Shown: piece by piece, positions 37,849-51,639 of the stretch
Numbering within the stretch: position 1 is the first letter of the stretch
Layout: every line of letters starts with the position of its first letter
Assembly: GCF_040807025.1 (NCBI RefSeq)
Contig: NC_090953.1
Span: forward strand, 23,854,997 to 23,918,996
Reading direction: 5' to 3'
Length of the DNA: 64,000 nucleotides
Source of the DNA: Struthio camelus
Lineage: Eukaryota > Chordata > Aves > Struthioniformes > Struthionidae
Position numbers and translations under genes: made by a program
Notes under the pieces: model-generated
Databases searched by the model: none
What the model saw: only the letters and a program-made list of their open reading frames with translations
Told to the model about the DNA's origin: nothing

Positions 37849-40800
37849 TTCTTATACAATTTCTTTCTCCATGCCAGCAAAATGCATTTTTCAAATGAGC
37901 AGCTCTGGCATTAGCAGCCCTGGGAAAGCGAAGGCAGCTGGTGTGAGCAGCACTCTCTGGAGGAGCCCTAATGAGTGCTTTTCCCCTGACATCAGCGACC
38001 TATTTCTTGTGTTGGTTTTTGAAGCACAGCGCCAGGCAGCCAGCCGCCTGCCTTCACACCAAGCAGGGCAGACGCAGAAACAGGGCACTGTGACAGCCCC
38101 CGTCACACCACCAGGTTCAGTTGTGGGCCAGCCCCTGCCACGGCTGTGCTGTCCGCCCTGTGCCCTCACCGCTGGAGGATGGAGGCATTCAGTCCCCCCA
38201 CCCCGAGCCAGCCCCTGCTGAGCTGGGATCCCACTTTGCAGCAAGCACTAGTGCAGAAAGACCTTCCCCAAAGAGGGGCTCTCCTGGAGAGCCACTGGTT
38301 GCTTTTTGCCCCTCTACGTGCATCCCACCAACAGCAAGGCCAAGAACCAGCCGCTGAAGCTCCCCAGGGGCACTAGGGCTTTGAGCAGCCTTCCCAAGCT
38401 GGCTCTCTTCTCCACCTGCTTTCCCTCCGCTTCGGTCAGTGGTCAGCCCTGTGCAAACCCATGGGGACGGACAGGGTTCCTCTCCTGCAGGAAGAGGGTC
38501 GTAAGTGGTTTTGATGGGTAGCCTGGCTCCCTCCGAAGGGAGGCATGCGACACACCACAGCAGCAAGGCTTGCAAAGTGGCAGCCTCTCCCAAGCTATAC
38601 GGGCAGGGCACGCGATGGATGGGGAGCAGAGCTGGGCGAGCTGCAGCTCCTCTTCGCGTTACCTGCTAGACCCCTGTGTCGCAGCCCCACAGGCAGTGCT
38701 GGCCCGGACGTGTTGTAGGGAGGACTTTGGGAGGTAAGCAGTGTCTTTGGTTCATAGCCTGGAAAACCTCAGGGCTGGAACTAACTTTATAAATACCAAA
38801 ATCTGAACGGCAGCAGCTGAATCCGGTGAGCCCAAACAACCCCTTGCCTCCCAAAGAGAAACCCCAGAGCCGCTCTGGGCAAAACAGCCAAACCTCTCAG
38901 CAAAATACTGTCTGTGCAGTGCGTCACTGCTGTCACCAAAGCAGGGCAGAAAAGGGCGGCAGCAGGACCTTCGCCCTCCCACAAGTCTGAAACAGTCACA
39001 GGGAAAAACCATCAAACTTCTTTTCCGCTCCTCTAGCCATTCAAGAAGCGTGGCTAATCGCTGCGTGTGTTTCTCTTCCATTAGGCAGAATTATTGAACA
39101 TTAAACAACGCGTGGAAAAGTGCAGAGAAGCAGATGGCTTGGAGGGGCTGAGTACCCCTGCTAGTCACATCCATCCTAGCAACGGGAGGGAATGGAGGTT
39201 AGGAAATGGGCTAATTAGAGGAGTCTCTTTCCCAAACTACTCACTGAAGAATTGGCTCCAATGAAAGTCATGTAATTGCCTGGAAACATTGAGTACAGCC
39301 TGGCAAGCAAGGCATTCAGGCTGGTGAGAGCCTGGGTGGGTAAGGGCTCTGTCTAACCAGACAGAGGAAGCACGACCCTCTGGTTAGGATTAGGTGCCAA
39401 AGCACCCAAAACTGCACTGCTGATGCAACTGCCAAGGGAGAAGGGTTTTCAACCCTCTGTCCTGTGGCTGAAAGCTGGATGTTACCCAAGATTCCTCAGA
39501 CACCTGGTTAGGATCATAAACCCCATGTTTCCAAACACCACAGTGTTTCTACACTAAAAAGGTTGTCTCTGGCTCTTAGAGCAGTGTGATCTCCAGATCA
39601 CAACATCCAGATGGATGCTTCCCTGGGGGAAGCTATCTTACGAGATCGCCCCTGCAAGGTTACTGCACAGGTTACCTCCAAACTCCTCGTTTCCAACACC
39701 AGGTACCAACACCCCTGCCTCAGTACAGCACTGCTGCAGAAGAGCAGATCCTGGCCAGGCTGCTGACTTGGGACAGGGAATTAGAGCTGTGACGTGCTGG
39801 GGTTCAATTCCTCACTTTGAGGAAGAGAAAACACCTCCTACATCACAGCAGAGATAAGGTAGCCACAGCCAGAGCCTTGGCTCACCAAGTCTGGCAAGTA
39901 TCACTGGGTCTCTCCTGCTTGAAACCAATAGGTCTTGCCCCAGCAGGCTGGGCCAGAACCACAGGGCTGCCTTCCAGCTCCTAGTTTTACATAATCCCTG
40001 CTGTTTTTTCCCCCCATCTTTTTTTTCCTTGCACTAGCACTGAGACTCCAGATAAAGCACTGGCAATTCCCCTAGACTGTGAGAGGATGCCACCTAGCCT
40101 AAAAGGAAAGGAGAAGGGATATTCCTAGAAGCACATGAAGCCCAGGTGCTGCTGAGCACCTCTAATTCACCTCTTCCCACCAGACTCCTTGCTCCATGAG
40201 CCGTTGCCACATTCATGGGGACTGAGGGGGCTGCAGTAATATGACTCTGGAATGAGAAGCTGAGCTTATTTTTCATGTGGCCCTGGAAGGGACCTGAACC
40301 AGCCCATTCTCCATTACCTTGCAGAGGCTTAAATAGTCCTTTTCCCTGCTCATACTGTATCCTCACACAGCAATCCCACCCATCAGCTAGTAAAGCCCAG
40401 CCCCTCTTATAACAAAAGCATCTTACTCCTTAGAGTCCTATCCCGGGCCTACTCAGGTCCAAATTCACCTATTCCAAACAGGAAAGAGTCCCGACACAGT
40501 ACAAAGCGTTGCTGAGGTTTTGACATTCTGACTTGCCTGACTATAACCCATGAGATACTCTGCAAAGAGGGTCCTAAAGGTGCAGAGGAAGTCGTAGACT
40601 AGGACACGTAAATATTCCCTCTTCTTTGCAGGGGGAGTAAAGCCACTGTGGCTGCAAGTGTCAGGCTACCTCCAATACGGAGCCTTTTTTTGCATGTCGA
40701 TGCCAAGGCCTGTAGCGTCAGATCTGGCACAGCCGGTAGCCCCGAGACCCAAGCATGTATCATGCAGAAAGCAGAACCAGAGTGAGCAAGCAGCAGTAGC

Positions 40801-43800
40801 TTCATGTATGTACAATGAAATAATTGTCACAGGAGGAGATAGGCACTTCCAGTTTTTCCCTCATAGATATTTTAGCCTGGTGCAGCATTGCTTAATGTGG
40901 TCAGATGTAATATTAGTTCAAATGCTATAACCATCGCAGGTACTCAAAATAATGCTACACTAGTGATTAACGTCCAATTCCCCCGTAAAAATGTCAAGCT
41001 TATGCCAGAGCAGTGTGAAAATGAAGCACTCAAGACCACTGAAGTGAACAAGTAGTCACTCACATATGCCAAGACCCCTCAACTGTATAAATCTTTGTTA
41101 GGAAAGAGGAAGAAAGACAGACCTGACCCCCAGGATCCCACCTCTATCAATGAAGATGATGGCACTTCACCAGGGCAGGGTCTCACCTGGTTGATCCAGC
41201 ACACAGGTGTATTAAACACCAGTGTCAGGTCTCAAACATCCTACGTTATCAGTGCAACATATGCATACATTAGGTATGTTTACATAATAAGATTCATAAC
41301 AATGCTTTCATCTCTGTCCTCCGTGGCAGTCCTTCAGCCCTGTAACACAGCTTCTGATGTAACCAGGCCCACTGTAGTGCATGGGCCAGCCAAGCAGGAG
41401 GCTTATCATGGTAAACGCTATGGCAGCTGCTTCCAAGGCTGACATTAGGGCAGTGGAAGGGTTAATTTATCTTTCATTTCATATCTACCAAGAGTATGAA
41501 GGTGCCACTCACACACTCACCTGCCTTGTTTCCCCACCCCCCCAACATATTCAAGAGAGCAGTCAAGAAGCTGCCCTGGCTCCCCTAAACCTTGCTGTTT
41601 GACAGACATGTTCTGAATTCATCTCATCTTTCCAATGTGAGCTTGCTGCCAGGGCCACACTGGTCAGAGTAGCTTTGGTGATGGACACCTGATGGCTGCA
41701 GGACCACCCAGACCACCACTCAGCCCAGCATAAGCTGGGGTCTGAAGCAGGGCAGTATGCAGTCCCCATTGTTTCTGCTGTAGGTAGAGAATGAAGGTCT
41801 CAGAGCAGCCTCAGGGGCCTCATGGGAGAGGGTCACACGTCTATCTGACACTGCATCCTTGGACTCCCCCACCTCAGCTGTTGGTGGGGACAGTAGGTGC
41901 CAGCTTGTTCCTGGTTGCTATTTTCCTCTCATCACAGTGGCTCTTCACCCTTCCATACCATGGTGATACCAGGACAGCTGTCTTCAGAAATCCCACTTGG
42001 CTGTTCAAAGGGACACCAGACAAAGCTATGACCGTGGTGTAGGGCTCCATGCTCAAGTGTCTGAGCAGATCTGCTCTTTGCAATCACCAGCCAGTGACCA
42101 ACCAAGCCCTCCCCATCCTCCTCCTTCTCCATCTGCCCCACACACCAAGCATATGCCCACAGCAGGCACTCCTGTGTGGGGGCATTGTGACAGCCTACAG
42201 GGGGAACTCCACGTGCTTCGCCTCCCACCCTGAAGGATGTTCTGCACAAAGGACTTGACCATCCTGCTGTCTTAAGGACAGACTCTGGGAGATCAGCCTG
42301 GAGAAAGAGAAACAAGTCAGGACACGCCAGCAGCCACCCCAGCTGTCCCAGGTTTGTTGTTCCCAGCCCAGGACTGCTTTATGCTATAGAGCTGGATCAG
42401 TCACTGCCAGTGGCTCCCCTTTATCAGTTTATTTGTCTGGAATTCAGAGCTCAGAGTAAATCTCTTGGATGCTGTTGTCATATGTAGGCTGCCCGCAATC
42501 TTATACTTCATTTGTTTGTGCAGTAGAGCAAGCCTATAAATAAAGGAATTCCTCCTGAAGCAGATAATAGACAGAAGATAGCGTTCCTGATAACACCAGC
42601 AATAAAACTAGGGAAAGTTTTACAGTCTCACACTTAGATGGATGCAGGAGCAGGATGCTACACAAGCCTGTTAAGCAGAGTGAATTGGGTGCTTTTATCC
42701 CTGCTTAGGAAGATGCCCTTAAAACAGAAGATCCTTGTAAATCCAGCTGAGTACCTTTGCTTGTTGCTACAGGCTGTGTTACCACGTATACATCATGTTG
42801 GCTCCCATCAAAGCCCATGCACTCTTGATGGGGAAGAGCTGCTGGCCCGGCAACCCAGCCAGCCTGTCAGAGCCTGGAGGGGAGGGAAGAGGACAGGCCC
42901 AAGGCCACCAGCTCTCCTGTGGCCAAACCAGACCTCAAGTATCACTCTTCTGCACACCAGCCAGACTGCCTGGGGCTGGTTAAGGCAGAGTCTATGAACT
43001 CTGATGCATCTGTGGCATTATCAGCCTAATTTTGCAAAGTGCTTTGTTCCTACTGCCAGGAGATTTTTGCAGGACAAAAATAGACCTACTACCCTGGTTA
43101 TGGAAGAGATTGCACTGAGCCAAGTCAGAGCAGTATGAGAGCCTTATTCTTCTCCCAGAGCCTCTGGGAGTCTAATGCAGCTCTAGAACTACCAATAAAG
43201 AGAAAAATCATCAAACCACATAGGGTTCCCTCTCGAGGGGTCTGCTGGCCAAGACTCAGATTTGCACTGCTCTGACTCCTAGGCAGTTTCCCAGGAGACA
43301 CAGACAAGACCCCAGGGAGTCATACAGAGCACCACCTTCACTTCCCCAGCTGATGGCAGGCCCTTCACCCCATCCATTCCTTTGGGCTCCTCCTTTGAAT
43401 CCACTTTCTCCCCTCCCTACTCCCATTGCTTTTTCATACTCCACCCAAGAGCCCCTAATCTTGAATTTCCTTAAGTCTTCCTGAGGTTTGAGCTACAGTA
43501 CTACTGAAGAGTAGGAAGAAGAGCCACAGTCTTTGCCCTTTTACTCACATCCTATCCTCTGCCCTTCCCAAGGGAGGGCATACAGTCCCCAGGTGGGGGC
43601 CTCACGCTGCAGCATCCCTCTCCACACCCACCCTGTGACACCGCACAGCGTCTAGGAAACGACTCATTGCTCCAGGCAATCCCTGCCAGTAAAGCCTGCC
43701 CCCCATCTGGTCACTGCATTCAGAAGGAGAATCCAATTTTGGTGCAGTTCTTTGCCTGATGTTTATCCACTTCAAATAAAGTCAGCCTGCTTCTGCAGAA

Positions 43801-43863
43801 ACCTTTCTGGGACACCTTCCAGCCTTCTGTCTCCATTTATCTTGAGCCCCTGATAAGGAAGCA

Positions 43864-43876
43864 GGGGGGGGGGGGG
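43864..43876. repeat. G13 homopolymer
   Basis: A run of 13 guanines; a possible assembly or sequencing soft spot. Confidence 0.8.
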
Positions 43877-46800
43877 AACCCAACCTACAATAACAAGCAA
43901 TCTGGTCTCTCCACCAAACAGTGAGTGTCCTTTCCCCTCGTTGCTGACCTGTTATTGTCTCTATTCTTCTCTTCTCCTCCCTTAGGCAAGGATACAGAAT
44001 ATCGTCTAGCAATTACTTCTCCCAGTGCCATCAGCTGCTCAAATAAAAACTGGCCTTTAGGAGACTGAGGGGAGAGATAGATTCAATTTGTTGCAGCCCT
44101 TAAAGCAGATCTACCTGTTTCTACCTTCCCTCCAACCACTTAAATGGACTACTTCACCTTAGCAACTTCCCAAGCCCAATTAGCATCAGTCCAAAAAACT
44201 GTCTTGTTCACATGTTTGAGGAGAACTTGTTTCAAAATAAGCGGCATTTTTTTCTTTGGGAAAAATTTGCTGTGCACGGAGGAGAAAAAACAGGGTGGTG
44301 ATGCAGGCAGAGAAAATGATTTCTCCTTCGACCAAAAAACAATAGCTCTATTTCTGACAGTCTGGAGGTCAAAATCCTTCTGGTTCTTCCAATTCTATGA
44401 AATTTTGGGATGTCAAAATGGGTTTCCTGCAAGAAGTTGACATTTCCTTTCAAAATGTTCAAGAAAGAGTGAAAAAGCTATTTGCTTTTTCATCTCGGTA
44501 TAGCTTTTTCCTGTAAGAGGAAAAAAGCAAGCAAATGATTTTCTGATCAGCTTTAACCATTTTGCTACCAAGGTGTTCCTGTTCCAGGGAAGAGAGGCAC
44601 AACGCCTTGGACAACACACCAGCTTAACTCCTGTCCCTCATGGGAGGCCCAAGAGACAGCCTGGGCAGGACTGGAGAAGCAAACCAGCACCCTCCTCTGC
44701 ATGCAGACAGGATTGAGCCCATCACCTCCTAAATGTCATCCTTTGCAACCATACTGGGAGTCTGGCCCAGGGACATGGAGAGACATGGCCTGAGTCCCAT
44801 CTCTCTTCCCAGGAGGGATTTAGAAAAGGCAGGACCAGTCCCTGTCCCCTTGCACTGTCCAGGTGATCTCGTTCCCTGCCTCACCTCCAGCACCCTTCTC
44901 CTCCACGGTGCCTAGGGCTTCTGAGGGCCAGAGAGCTTTCCCGTTTGGATCAGGTCTTTATTTCCCAGTCCCACCAAGCCCCACACCCAGGAGTATCCTC
45001 ACTGTCCTCCCCTCCCACCCATGGCAATCCACCCCAGACTGTCCCCCCAACATTCCTCTCCCAGTGACCCTACACTGTCAGAGGCCCAGAAGATCAGTTG
45101 CTGATGGCTGGCTGCAGTGCCCCCCAGGGAACCCCCAAAGCCCAGCATGGGGACAGGGAGGACAAACCCAAACCCACATCACTGTTCCAACAGCTCAGCT
45201 CTGCAGGGCTCCACGACTGGCAGGCAACACTTGTTCCCTCAGAACCAACACCTAGCAGCACCGAAGCGTCAGGACAGCTACATCCACTCATTTGTCACAG
45301 CCGAGGAACAAAGAGACCAGAGAGAAGAGCCCAGCAGGGCCAGATATGAGGACCACAGGTGGTGGCCTTCCTTGAAAGGTTGCTTCCCATTAACAGCTCT
45401 GCAGAGACACATGAAAAGTCAGAGCTGAGCCTTGCTGCAGGCTGTCTCCAGTAAGACCAGGCAGGAAAGGGACCGAGGTGAGCACTGAGCATCAGTGGGG
45501 AACTGCTTGCTGGCCAGACCTCAGTAAATCAGTCCCTGAGCTCTGCAAAGTTTGGCCACTGGGAAGACACACACATGGCTCTGCAAGAAACCTGCTGTCT
45601 TGGGCCTGGCTGTGGCTGGGACACAGCTCTGAATTAAACATCTTTGAACCAAACACTGAAATTCATCCTCAAGTCCCTCCTGCTTATTCAAACCCTTGTC
45701 CACTACGGCATTATACACAAGGATCACTCTATTCTGTGCCAAAATGCATCTTTCAAGTGAAGCCTGACAGCAGTTTTAACAAGCCTAGAGTGCATGAAGG
45801 GGCACTTTCCAACACCTTAGCACCACTGCAACTCCCACCTCTCACTGCATCAAAAGAGAGGGCCCCAGGAGCCAATTCCAGCACCGTTTCTAGACAAACA
45901 AGAAACATAGACCCCAAAAAAAGTCTGAAAGATGCATTCTGCATTTTTTTTAACTTGCATTTGGAAGAAATCAAAACTTTTCCCTCTGAAATGCAATACA
46001 AAACTTCCCAACTGTTAATCCAGAAGTATGCACCTAGTTAGGGCCCACAGCATTATAAACTCACAGCATCTCCCCCACAGGAGGCAGCAGCTCGCACTGA
46101 AGGCTCAGCTGTCCCAAAAAGCACATGGAGATCTCAGGCCAGCTCACAGCAACTCTCTAGCAAGCCTCTGTGCTCCTAAGGATGATAAATACGTCTCCCT
46201 CAACACTGCCCCACATCCTGCCACCTTTGGTAGCATCATCTCTGCTAGCCAGGCACCTCCTGTTTCTTCTTCCTTCCACCCCTTATTACCTGATTTATCA
46301 AAGTAATTAAGCTCAGCTTGAAATAGTTGCTATCAATGGGACTAAGCATGGAGCTTGCTCCTTCTGCTGAGACCTGTGGAAGGTTATCTGCCTAGTCTAG
46401 CTCTAAGAGGCAGCCTAAAAACAGCTCTTGCCTCTCCCTGTGAGCTCTGCTGTGCTTGTGCTCGGAGCAGAGTGCAGCTGGGGGAGCTCTCTGGGGCTGG
46501 GAGGGACAGGCTGAGAGCTCACAGATCACGCTGGCTCCTCTTCTAGGCTCAAAGACAGGAAAAAAAGGGGCATTTCCCCAGCAGAGAGGGAGGAAATACT
46601 AGCGCAGGACTCATCAGCAGTCGGCTTACAAAATATAACACTCAGAACCGGATCACCTTCTTTAGGTTTCAGAGTTAACGACTTGCTGCTGTCAGCAAAG
46701 AAGCCTCTGAAAATTCATGTTTCATATCTCAAAATCAACTGTGTCTCAGTTTAGCACAGCAGAAAAGCAGAAAGGAAGCTGAAATGTTATGTCCTATAGG

Positions 46801-47479
46801 GAATATGAAAACATCAAGTTTTAGTTTCATTCCAGCCTAGAACATGAAGGCAAAAACACGTGATGCCTTTGTGGAGCAGAAATTTAGGGAAAGTTTCAGG
46901 CTAAAACGGAAATGCTTCAATCCAACCCTGCCAGATTGTTTCATTTTGATAAGTAACAATGTTCCACTTGGATAATGTTCAAACAGTGTAATGTGAAATA
47001 TAATATGCAGCCTATACATAAGTGAGACAGTATAAAAGTCAGAGTGAAATTAAAGCGATAACATCTGAATGAAACATTTTGACTATCACAATGAAATGAG
47101 ATTGAAAAGATCCATTATGACACTTTTGCCATAATGGGTTTTTTTTTTTTTTTGGTGTATTAATACACTTCTAGGAATTTTTTCCACTTTGATGAAACGG
47201 CATGCTCTGCAAAAGGAACTCTTGCAGCAGGGAAGTCTTGAAGGGTGCAGCTGCCACCCTTCCTTTTTGGGAGCTTGCCTGCATAGTGCATGGGGTTAGG
47301 AGCTTATTTGCTTTCTTGCAAGGAGGAGCACTAGCACAGCCCACCTGGTGCACATGCAAGCAAAGGGGGAATTTAGGGAGGCAGCAGGTGGCTTCCAAAG
47401 CCGTGGGTGCCATCGCGCCCACCCATCGTGTGAGCACAAAACACACGCTGGCGCCCGGACGTGCACGGGCCCTGCATGT

Positions 47480-47840
47480 GGACACGCACACCTCTGCATG
47501 CGGACACGCATGCCCCTGTGCACGCACGTGCCCCCCGCACACGGATATGCGCACCCCCATGCACGGACATGCATACCCCTGCCTGCACAGCCCTGTGCAC
47601 TCACATGCACACACCCGCATGTGGACATGCACATCCCCGCAGGAGGACCTACACAGCTCTGCAGGAGGACATGCACCTCCCTGCATGAAGACATGCACAT
47701 CCCCGCAGGAGGACGTGCGCGGCCCTGCAGGAGGACATGCACATCCCTGCAGGAGGACATGCACAGCTCTTCAGGAGGACACGCATAGCCCTGCAGGAGG
47801 ACACGCATAGCCCACTGGAGGACATGCACAACCCTGCATG
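47480..47840. repeat. 22-bp minisatellite (GCAGGAGGACATGCACATCCCT-type units)
   Basis: Units begin at about 47,595, 47,617, 47,639, 47,661, 47,683, 47,705, 47,727, 47,749, 47,771 and 47,793, a strict 22-bp spacing. Earlier, more diverged units (about 47,480-47,595) have 22- to 24-bp spacing and read like CATGCACGGACATGCAT. Each unit is rich in GCATGC/GACATGCAC. Because 22 is not a multiple of three, the array reads as repeating peptides in several frames on both strands, producing long spurious open frames. Confidence 0.9.
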
Positions 47841-50800
47841 CAGTGCAGCTGGGGCGGGAGGAGGCGAGGATCGGCGCAGCCCACGGCCGTGCACGGCTCC
47901 CCTTCTTTCCTTCCAGCCTCATCAGGTCCGTTCGGGCAGCGGACAGCCCTGCCCAGGGAATTGCTATGCCATTAAACAAATTAAGTTGGCAAGCGGCTGC
48001 CTTAGCTAAACCCTTCGCCTTGCCAGGACAGGCCTCACCCTGCCCACAGCCACTGGCAAGCTGGCCCACGGCTGCTGCGACTGCTCTGCCTCCTCGAAAG
48101 TGGAGGCTGTTTTTCCAGAAACCACCCCGAGCTGTCCTCAGTGGGAGGTGGCACACTGCCTGCCCCCCCGGTCCCCACCATTCCCGCGTGCCACAGTTCA
48201 CCCAAAGTCCAAGGACACGCAGGAAAGGAGTGGAGGGGGGAGAAAAAGAGAGAGAGAGAAAGTGAAATCCCTGATGTCTTTCTTAAAGATCATTTTGGTC
48301 ACAGCAGAAAATTGCTGGCAGCTCCGGCCCCATAATCTGAGCAGTTGCCATGTGGCATCCAAGCCTTCCCCGCTGGATGCAAGCCTGGAAACCAGCTGGC
48401 CGGAGCACCAGTCAACCATGCTGGACGGGGGCGATTTGTTCCTTGAAATCAAACCCAGCTAATATCCTGCTGCAAAGGCAGCCGATATCTCCCGGCTGCT
48501 GCCTGGGCGCAAAAGCAAGTCACCGGCAACAAAGCCGCCGAGCCGGCCTCCCGTTTTAGCGGCGTTTGGGTGAGTGGAGAGATAGGGCAAAGCCTCCCTC
48601 GTGGGTGGTGGGCGCCGCGTTGGCACGGCCAGAGGAGATTTCCTGGGACTGAGTTTGTCGGGGGGCTCCTCTCCCCCAGCACCACTCTGAGCATCGCGGA
48701 GAGGAGATGCTGGCTGACAGCAGCGTGGCTCGCGCATGATTTGGGCTACAACCCTCAGGCTCATAATCCCCCCGGGCCAGCTCCTTCCTGAAACGTGTGA
48801 GGCCAAGAGGGGAAACTGAGGCACACAGGGAGGGAGGGGACATGCCTAGGCCTGCTGCAGGGCACAGGTAAGAGCAGAGGCCAGGCGTCCTGCCCCTCGG
48901 CCACCGGTCTCTCCCTCTGCTCCCCGGCTCGGTTGGGCAAGCGTGGCCCCCGGAGAGGATGCAGATGTGCCCCAGCATGGCGCTGGGCAGGAGCTGACCA
49001 TGTCCATGAGCCACCACATCCAGCTTCTGCCCAGGCTGCCCCACTCATTGCTCCAACCAGCCAGCTCTGCTTTAAGCTCCTTATGTGACTGCTCAACCAT
49101 CTTGGCTTAGCTTTAGGGTGGGGAGGGAAAAAAAGAGAAACTGCCCTGGAAGAGACCTAAATGGTGCTGAGAGCTCATTTCTAACTCACCTGCGAGCTGG
49201 CTCTCTTCTCCCTCACCAGCAGTTATCTCCTCCCTGCCACACGTCAGGCACTGAGGACTCAGGGTCCTTTCCTCGTTTGCTGGCATACAGTGGGGTGGTG
49301 GGGGGGACACGCTAAACCCACATCCGCCATGAGCTGTTCACCAAGGAGTCAGCTGGGCAAGTCTTGCACAGCCACCACCAGCTGGGCAACGGCACATGTC
49401 CCAGCAGGGACTCTTCAGAGACCTTTATCTTTCATCAGACCAAATCTTGGGGCAGATTTGCAAAATAAATACGAATCTAAGTTGGATAGTTTGAGCTCCC
49501 TCTTCGGTGATAGTCTCTCTCCCTCCCCAGCGCCTTTCTCGCTCACCTCCACCTAGGTAAAATCAAATTTGAAAGTCATAGAGCTGCCAGCCTGATATCC
49601 CAAGGGGGCTGAGGAGCAATTTCCTCTCCTTCACATTCTTCAAAGATGCTCGTGATCTGAGAACATCTCTCTCTGGTTTCCTTCCCCTGAAGCTTGTTTC
49701 CTTGTCTGGCAGCCTCTGTGCTCCCAGCTTCTCTTTCTTTCTCCCTCGCCCACGTAGCTGAGCGCACTACGTGCAGATGGCAGCTCTGCTCTTCTCTCAG
49801 ATGCACCAGGTTAGGAACCCTCAAGGACTTTTCTTTATTTTTTCTCTGATTTTCCTCTTTTTTCCCAGCCTCCGCTCCTCCTGTTAACTCTTTTCAGCTC
49901 CAAAATGCTAGATATGCGCCCAACTAATGTTTGGAGAAGATGAAACCCTGTCCTTGAGCACCATACAAATGGTGGAGCCCTACTGTAGAATTTTCCATAT
50001 GAACATATTTTTTCAAGCTTCAGCCTGCACTCGTTTGTGCAAGGCGACTGAGTCCCATTCCCCGAGGTCTAGCCAAGTCCCAGCATCGAGCAAGTATGTC
50101 GCTACATGCCCACACAGAGAAGACAGGCCTCTGTGCCCAGCACTATCTGGAGATGCAGCAGAGCCTCAGCCTAGAGGGTATACCCAGGGCCCTTCCTATG
50201 GTCTCGCGTGAAACCCAGCTCAGAGCCACCTTGCAGCAAGGATCTGATGAAAAGGCAAACTAGGACATCCCAAATCCTGGTGAAAATGTGGAACGAAGTA
50301 CACTCTCGGGAGAAGTTTTGACTGAGGATGAGTGATTTCTTCCCAGACTAGTCTCATGCTCTGCAGTCCATCAACCAGGAAAATGGACTTGTTTGTTTGT
50401 GGTCCTCTTTGCCTTCAAATAGGACGCAGGTGGTGAAAAAAATAGGCCCACAATTTAGCAAAGCTGCTCTTTCAGCTTTTGCTGACATGGGGAAAGTGAG
50501 TGCAGGCAGTGTCCTAGGAGGGGAGCAGTCCAAAGAGTCCCCAGCACCGGGCAGCCTGAGGGAAATACAGCTTTCCAACTGGACCACCACTTTGGAGAAC
50601 TGGCAGAGTTTTCTGGTAAGGGGCATTTTCCCTGAAAGGGGAATATTTGGAAGCCCCAGGAATGGATAGTAGTAAAAGCCCCAAAAGAATGAGGGTGCCT
50701 CTTTTCCTCCGTCTGCACACATGGCCCCTCCTCATAGGGCCTCCCTTGTCCCCAGCAGCGGTCCATGGCATAATGTCAGCAAGGCCAGAAAGGCGCATTC

Positions 50801-51639
50801 CAGCATGAAAGGGGATATTAGTGCATTTAAGACCAATGCAAATGGAGGAAAGGCATGAGGAGGAGAGGAGAAAAAGAGGAAAGAGAAATCTCGGCAAGGG
50901 AGACAAGCACTGCAGACAGGCATCTGCTTCCCAGGCCAAGAGCAAGGTGGTCAGGGCTTGCTGGAAGTGGCTCAGTGCACCCTGGGAGAGAACACAGAAA
51001 CATTTGTTTTATTCTTTCTTTCTGATTGCTTTGTGTCTTTGCAGAAAAAAAAAGTGTTTCGTTTGAAGAAGTTGGTTTTGCATCATCTTACCCAGCTCAC
51101 CGGTTCAATGCCAAACGTGGGTCGGACTTGTGGGAAGGAGAGAACCGCCCAAAGAGTTTGGATAGTACGGTTTTATCTAGGAGAGTGCCAAAGCTAGCCT
51201 CTCCTTGAAGATGCTCTCCAGACCACTGGCAGGCAATCCCCATAGCGTGGCCAAGAGCCACAGCCCTTGGCTAAGCATCTGAGTGATGCTCATACACTAC
51301 AAAAAATAACCATACACAACCCTGATCATGGGTGTGTACCTGGGCCTTGCCAGAGATGTGATGCTCTTTCTGAGAGTCCTTTACCTCCATATGGATATGA
51401 AGGTCTCTCCACATGGTGCATTTGTTTGCAAGCTTGCTGAAGCACCCTCGTGAAATGAAATCCTTTCCCAGTGCTAGGAGACAGACATGAATCCCACCAG
51501 GCCAGTGAAGGCTGGCAGGAGAGAAAACCACCCAAGACTAGTGGGACACGAATAAGCTTGGGTTCGCCAACTAGTCCCAGAACTAACTTCTGTGTGAGGA
51601 CTGAACAACTTGTCTAACTGTTGTCTTTTATCCCTCTGG
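47841..51639. other. Intergenic DNA, no gene seen
   Basis: GC-rich in 47,850-49,050 with scattered CpG, otherwise unremarkable. It contains a short GA repeat (48,247-48,258) and a MIR-like fragment near 48,804-48,905. No coding exon is supported. Confidence 0.5.
48804..48905 (-). repeat. MIR-like SINE fragment
   Basis: GGGGAAACTGAGGCACACAG is followed some 45 bp later by GGTAAGAGCAGAGGCCAGGC. This is the order seen in reversed MIR elements (GAAACTGAGGC...CAGAGCCAGG). Diverged and without clear ends. Confidence 0.4.

Larger units (their letters stand above)
33046..47479. other. Intergenic DNA, no gene seen
   Basis: No exon series or recognisable protein domain on either strand. The features are homopolymers (A16 at 35,764-35,779, T17 at 36,595-36,611, A18 at 37,081-37,098, A31 at 37,816-37,846, G13 at 43,864-43,876, T15 at 47,139-47,153) and AT-rich tracts at 44,220-44,545 and 46,690-47,135 of repetitive character. 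Open frames such as 33,536-33,850 and 45,478-46,041 (plus) have no family resemblance that I can see. Confidence 0.5.

Noticed and set aside
37780..37860. Possible processed pseudogene tail at the A31 run
   Set aside because: No coding-like sequence or target-site duplication is visible next to it.
39795..39815. A tRNA B-box-like GGTTCAATTCC
   Set aside because: No A box at the right distance upstream and no cloverleaf could be drawn.
45478..46041. A 187-codon open frame on the plus strand
   Set aside because: No recognisable domain, no convincing splice context, low-information composition, no related exon nearby.
47296..48201. A 301-codon open frame on the minus strand (with overlapping long frames on both strands) encoding Cys/Pro/His-rich repeats
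   Set aside because: The repeats are translations of the 22-bp minisatellite. Several frames on both strands are equally open, and no splice sites or known domain accompany them.
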